This document shows, one piece after another, positions 60,377 to 63,883 of a DNA stretch of 63,883 bases. The number at the start of each line of letters is the position of its first letter. Positions within the stretch are counted from its first letter, which is position 1. Origin of the DNA: Butyrivibrio sp. M55. Its GTDB lineage: Bacteria > Bacillota > Clostridia > Lachnospirales > Lachnospiraceae. A program made the translations under genes and the position numbers. The notes beneath the pieces were generated by a model. That model did not search any database. It was not told where the DNA came from and was given only the letters and a program-made list of their open reading frames with translations. The stretch lies in NCBI RefSeq assembly GCF_900116865.1, contig NZ_FPCD01000017.1, positions 1-63,883 of the forward strand, written 5' to 3'.

Positions 60377-63211
60377 ATGGCGGCCAGTAGAATAAAAGGT
60401 ATCACTATTGAAATCGGCGGCGATACCACCAAACTCCAAACAGCCCTAAAGGGTGTCAATACTGAGATCAGGAATACACAGCAGCAGCTTAAGGATGTGG
60501 AGAAGCTTCTTAAGCTGGATCCGGGAAATACGGAACTGCTTGCGCAGAAGCAGAAGCTTCTGAAGGATGCGGTTCAGGAAACAAAGGAGAAGCTGGAAAC
60601 CTTAAAGACCGCAGCTGAGCAGGCGAATACGGCTCTGGCTAACGGAGATATTTCGCAGAGCCAGTACGATGCACTTCAAAGGGAGATCATTGAGACCGAG
60701 AAGGAACTGGAAAGACTGGAACAGCAGGCTAACCAGTCGGCTACGGCTCTTCAGAAGATAGCGGCAGATGGCGAAAAACTGAAAACGATGGGCGATAATG
60801 TCAGTGCGGTGGGACAGAAGTTCCTGCCGGTGACAGCAGGCGTTACGGCTCTTGGTACAGCGGCGGTGAAAACTGCCGCTGATTTTGACTCTGCCATGAG
60901 TAAGGTGGCAGCGGTTTCCGGTGCGACAGGGGAAGAATTCGATAAGCTGAAAGCGAAAGCCCGTGAGATGGGAAGTAAGACAAAGTTCTCTGCTTCCGAG
61001 GCGGCTGAAGCCATGAATTATATGGCGATGGCAGGCTGGAAGACCGAGGATATGCTGGGCGGCATCGAGGGTGTTATGAACCTTGCGGCAGCTTCGGGAG
61101 AAGACCTTGCGACTACATCCGATATCGTGACGGATGCTTTGACGGCATTTGGCCTGTCGGCTTCGGAGTCGGGGCATTTTGCAGATGTACTTGCAGCTGC
61201 TTCGAGCAATGCGAATACCAATGTCAGCATGATGGGTGAGACCTTTAAGTATTGTGCTCCTATCGCAGGATCCTTGGGATTTTCCGTGGAGGATACGGCT
61301 GAGGCAATCGGTCTTATGGCAAATGCCGGTATCAAGAGTACGCAGGCAGGTACAGCCTTAAGAACCATCATGACCAATCTGTCCGGGGATGTAAAGATCT
61401 GCGGAGAGAGCATCGGGGAGGTATCCATTGCAACAACCAATGCCGACGGTTCCATGAGGGATCTGTCGGACATTCTGGCTGACTGCAGAATGGCTTTTTC
61501 GGGCTTGTCCGAATCTGAGAAGGCTGCAGCGGCTGAATCTTTGGTTGGTAAGAATGCGATGTCAGGTTTTCTGGCACTTATGAATGCAGGGGAAGCGGAT
61601 ATCAATAAATTATCCGGAGCCATTGCAAACTGTGACGGCACTGCGGCAGGTATGGCTGATACCATGCAGGATAATCTTGCAGGACAGCTGACCATTCTTA
61701 AGTCGCAGCTGGAAGAATTGGCGATTTCTTTCGGAGAGCTTTTGATGCCTGCTATACGGCAGATCGTGAGCTGGATCCAGGGCTTTGTTGACAAGCTGAA
61801 TTCCATGGATGAGGGCACGAGAAAGTTTATCGTGACCATCGCTCTTGTGGCGGCGGCTATCGGTCCGGTGTTGATCATCGTGGGTAAGGTTATGTCGGCA
61901 ATCGGAACGATCATGACGATCATTCCTAAGCTGGCAGGCGTGATCAATGCGGCAAAGGGTGTCATTGCAGCATTTAATGCCGTGTGTGCGGCTAATCCAT
62001 ATGTGCTTATCATAGCGGCCATCGTGGCTTTGGTGGCTGCCTTTATATATCTTTGGAATAACTGTGAGGAATTCAGGCAGTTCTGGATCGACCTTTGGGA
62101 AGGGATCAAGGAGATCGCCATTGCGGTGTGGGAAGCATTGAAGGAATTCTTTGTCGCTGCCTGGGAGTTTATCAAGACAACGGCTGAAACAGTCTGGAAT
62201 GGAATTAAAAATCTCTTCTCTTCATTATGGGAAGGAATCAAGAACATCTTCCAGACGGTGGTTGATGCGATAAAGCTGATCATCACGACTTATTTCAATA
62301 TTTATAAGACCATCATCACAACAGTTCTTACAGCGATACAGACGGTATTTACAACGATCTGGAATGCCATTAAGACTGTGGTGACTACAGTGGTTACGGC
62401 GATCAGCACCTTCCTGACTACAGCCTGGACGGCTATCCAGACCACAGCGATAACAATTTGGAATGCGATTTCCAGCTTTTTCACGAATATCTGGAATGCC
62501 ATTAAGACGGCAATCACTACGGCGGTCAATGCGATCAAGAATACCGTGACCACGGCTTGGAACAATATCAAGAATAAGGTGGTTTCTGTCGGCAATGCGA
62601 TCAAGTCGGCGGTGACTACGGTTTGGAATAACGTGACTTCTGCGGTGAAGAACGCCATGAGTAATGTGTTCAACGCCGTTAAGAATGGCTTTTCCAATGT
62701 AAAGAACCACATCACAGGGCTTGCATCTCAGGCTTTCAACTGGGGCAAGGATCTGATCATGGGTATCGTAAACGGTATCAAGTCCTGCATCGGAGCTGTT
62801 GGCGATGCGGTTTCGTCTGTTGCTGAGAAGATTAAGAGTTTTCTTCACTTCTCGGTGCCGGATGAAGGTCCTCTTACGGATTATGAGAGCTGGATGCCGG
62901 ACTTTATGAAGGGCTTGGCTAACGGCATTGATAAGAGTAAGAAGCTAGTGGCTGATGCAGTAGATGGCGTGGCTGCGGATATGATCATCAATCCGAAGGT
63001 GGCAGCTCCTGAGATGGCTATGGCAGGGGGAAGTTCTGTAAGTTCTTCAGATCTGTCTTCGCTTATGGGGGCTATCAAGGATGCGGTGAGCGGAATGGTT
63101 TCCGGGCAGACGGGAGATATCGTGATTCCTGTTTATCTGGGAGGAACGATGCTTGATGAGGTGATCGTCAATGCTCAGCAGAGAATGAATTTAAGAAGTG
63201 GAGGCAGGTAA
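60377..63211 (+). CDS. Tail tape measure protein
   Basis: The 944-residue protein starts behind AAAGGAGG. An N-terminal coiled coil (residues 20-150) is followed by the TP901-type domain (SEAAEAMNYMAMAGWKTEDM near 210), a membrane-like segment near 480-560, and a long stretch of W-N-x-I repeats (TIWNAIKTVVTTVVTAISTF) near 610-790. It sets tail length, scaffolds tube assembly and probably enters the host membrane during DNA injection. Confidence 0.95.
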   Translation: MAASRIKGITIEIGGDTTKLQTALKGVNTEIRNTQQQLKDVEKLLKLDPGNTELLAQKQKLLKDAVQETKEKLETLKTAAEQANTALANGDISQSQYDALQREIIETEKELERLEQQANQSATALQKIAADGEKLKTMGDNVSAVGQKFLPVTAGVTALGTAAVKTAADFDSAMSKVAAVSGATGEEFDKLKAKAREMGSKTKFSASEAAEAMNYMAMAGWKTEDMLGGIEGVMNLAAASGEDLATTSDIVTDALTAFGLSASESGHFADVLAAASSNANTNVSMMGETFKYCAPIAGSLGFSVEDTAEAIGLMANAGIKSTQAGTALRTIMTNLSGDVKICGESIGEVSIATTNADGSMRDLSDILADCRMAFSGLSESEKAAAAESLVGKNAMSGFLALMNAGEADINKLSGAIANCDGTAAGMADTMQDNLAGQLTILKSQLEELAISFGELLMPAIRQIVSWIQGFVDKLNSMDEGTRKFIVTIALVAAAIGPVLIIVGKVMSAIGTIMTIIPKLAGVINAAKGVIAAFNAVCAANPYVLIIAAIVALVAAFIYLWNNCEEFRQFWIDLWEGIKEIAIAVWEALKEFFVAAWEFIKTTAETVWNGIKNLFSSLWEGIKNIFQTVVDAIKLIITTYFNIYKTIITTVLTAIQTVFTTIWNAIKTVVTTVVTAISTFLTTAWTAIQTTAITIWNAISSFFTNIWNAIKTAITTAVNAIKNTVTTAWNNIKNKVVSVGNAIKSAVTTVWNNVTSAVKNAMSNVFNAVKNGFSNVKNHITGLASQAFNWGKDLIMGIVNGIKSCIGAVGDAVSSVAEKIKSFLHFSVPDEGPLTDYESWMPDFMKGLANGIDKSKKLVADAVDGVAADMIINPKVAAPEMAMAGGSSVSSSDLSSLMGAIKDAVSGMVSGQTGDIVIPVYLGGTMLDEVIVNAQQRMNLRSGGR

Positions 63212-63212
63212 G

Positions 63213-63575
63213 ATGGCTCATTTGCAGTATCTTGTTTTTAATAATGAGAATATCCCAATGCCTGCCTCTTATTCTGTGGGTTTATCGGATGTGGAGGCAG
63301 ACAGCGGCGGTGTGACGGAAGCAGGAACCACACAGAGGGATGTTGTCCGTGAAGGTGTGGTTCAGATCGGCGTGACTTTCCGGGTGTCGAAGCGGTGGCT
63401 GAATAAGTTTTCGGCTTACAAGAAGCTGGCAAGCATTACGGTGGGATATCTGGACATGGAGACCATGAATATCGTGGACACGCAGATGTACATTGATGGG
63501 TATCAGGTGAAGCTGGTCAGTGATACAAGCTATGGGAGCTTGTGGGAGGTGAGTTTTACGCTGAAGGAGTTCTAA
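63213..63575 (+). CDS. Phage tail protein, last recognisable tail gene
   Basis: The ATG at 63213, two bases after the stop of the tape measure gene, starts a 120-residue beta-rich protein (MAHLQYLVFNNENIPMPASY, later TEAGTTQRDVVREGVVQIGV). It is probably a small tail-tip or distal tail component judging by position. No further tail, fibre or lysis gene follows within the window. Confidence 0.65.
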   Translation: MAHLQYLVFNNENIPMPASYSVGLSDVEADSGGVTEAGTTQRDVVREGVVQIGVTFRVSKRWLNKFSAYKKLASITVGYLDMETMNIVDTQMYIDGYQVKLVSDTSYGSLWEVSFTLKEF

Positions 63576-63592
63576 GTAGAGTCTCATTAATC

Positions 63593-63654
63593 ATGATAAT
63601 CATTGACAAAACAGGGGTAAATCAGCTACAATACTTATACCCCTAACGGTATGG
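63593..63654 (+). promoter_or_regulatory. Promoter of the CsoR-type gene with two operator-like sites
   Basis: TTGACA (63603-63608) and TACAAT (63627-63632) are 18 bp apart. ATGATAATCATT (63593-63604), a Fur-box-like palindrome, touches the -35. TACCCCTAACGGTATGG (63638-63654), with the TACCC...GGTA pattern of CsoR operators, lies at the start of the transcript. GGAGG just after serves translation. Confidence 0.6.
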
Positions 63655-63664
63655 AGGCGATTTC

Positions 63665-63883
63665 ATGAAAAAGTGTATGGATTCCGACAATCTGCATCGA
63701 AGGCTGGCAAAAATCATGGGGCAGATCAAGGCGATAGACCGTATGATCGATGAGGATGTTCCCTGTGAAGATATACTATCGCAGATCAGTGCGGCAAAGT
63801 CTGCACTAAACAAGGCAGGTCAGGTTGTTCTTGAAGGACATATCAATCACTGTATCAAAGATGCAGTTGAAGAAGGCGATGAG
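63665..63883 (+). CDS. CsoR/FrmR-family metal-sensing repressor (cut by window end)
   Basis: The 73 visible residues (DNLHRRLAKIMGQIKAIDRM, VPCEDILSQISAAKSALNKA, VVLEGHINHCIKDAV) are the all-helical fold of this family. Cys in VPCED and the His and Cys of GHINHC are the copper ligand positions of CsoR. Copper binding would release it from the GC-box-like operator upstream. Normally a copper ATPase or chaperone gene follows; that lies outside the window. Confidence 0.88.
   Translation, partial: MKKCMDSDNLHRRLAKIMGQIKAIDRMIDEDVPCEDILSQISAAKSALNKAGQVVLEGHINHCIKDAVEEGDE

Noticed and set aside
61018..62286. Long open frame on the minus strand opposite the tape measure gene
   Set aside because: It has the composition of an antisense shadow of a repetitive, Ala-rich gene and no ribosome site; the plus strand product is a clear tape measure protein.
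62170..62640. Tandem DNA repeats in the tape measure gene
   Set aside because: They reflect the W-N-x-I protein repeat usual for tape measure proteins and are not exact at the DNA level.
1..63883. CRISPR arrays, tRNA or rRNA genes
   Set aside because: No regularly spaced repeat array, cloverleaf with CCA-like end or rRNA segment was seen by eye; a tRNAscan or Infernal run would be decisive.

Overview
The window looks like a chromosomal segment of a low-to-mid GC Clostridia member, most likely Lachnospiraceae. I infer this from the gene families, the strong AGGAGG-type ribosome binding sites, the TTG/GTG starts and the style of the phage genes. No rRNA, tRNA or CRISPR array was recognised. 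The whole window is accessory DNA in four blocks.

Block 1 (1-10.8 kb) is a degraded cargo zone. It holds the right end of an IS66-type element, an EamA-type transporter, an XRE regulator with a CPBP membrane protease, and four lipoprotein genes. Between them lie many gene scraps: two sigma-factor tails, a SUKH-like fragment, a GNAT tail, a truncated Rpn-type nuclease, and a 154-bp duplicated lipoprotein end.

Block 2 (10.8-18.2 kb) looks like a tandem integration site. Tyrosine recombinase ends at about 11.3, 12.9 and 17.6 kb are each followed by a core resembling the 5' end of a low-molecular-weight protein tyrosine phosphatase gene (codons for LFVCHGN). Three different families of short repeats, probably integrase arm sites, lie beside the cores. 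A DUF1016/YhcG nuclease gene sits between two 255-bp direct repeats. The one nearly complete integrase carries an in-frame stop codon.

Block 3 (18.2-40.9 kb) begins with small regulator-like genes (ribbon-helix-helix, SymE-like, ParB-like). A large rightward defence island follows. An ABC-three-component set (zinc-ribbon effector, middle component, DUF2326 ATPase) plus a small XRE protein comes first. Immediately after is a very tightly packed run of six genes: a type III-like adenine methyltransferase, a Res-like helicase-nuclease, a HEPN-SNF2 helicase, a sacsin/GHKL ATPase, a RecD-like helicase fused to a PD-(D/E)XK-like nuclease, and a small possible HEPN protein. I cannot match this six-gene set to a named system; it is the best candidate for something undescribed.

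Block 4 (40.9-63.6 kb) is phage. A leftward replication set (family A DNA polymerase, DUF2815, DUF2800 and small genes) diverges from a rightward set (P4-type primase-helicase, VRR-NUC, SNF2 helicase, late regulator, HNH, terminase, portal, protease, capsid, connectors, tail). A control region with precise dyad symmetry lies between the two sets. Iterons follow the primase gene, and the tail chaperone pair has a canonical A-AAA-AAC frameshift site. The tail module breaks off after one gene downstream of the tape measure and is followed by a CsoR-type metal regulator cut by the window edge. Within the window there are no fibre, lysis or further tail genes.
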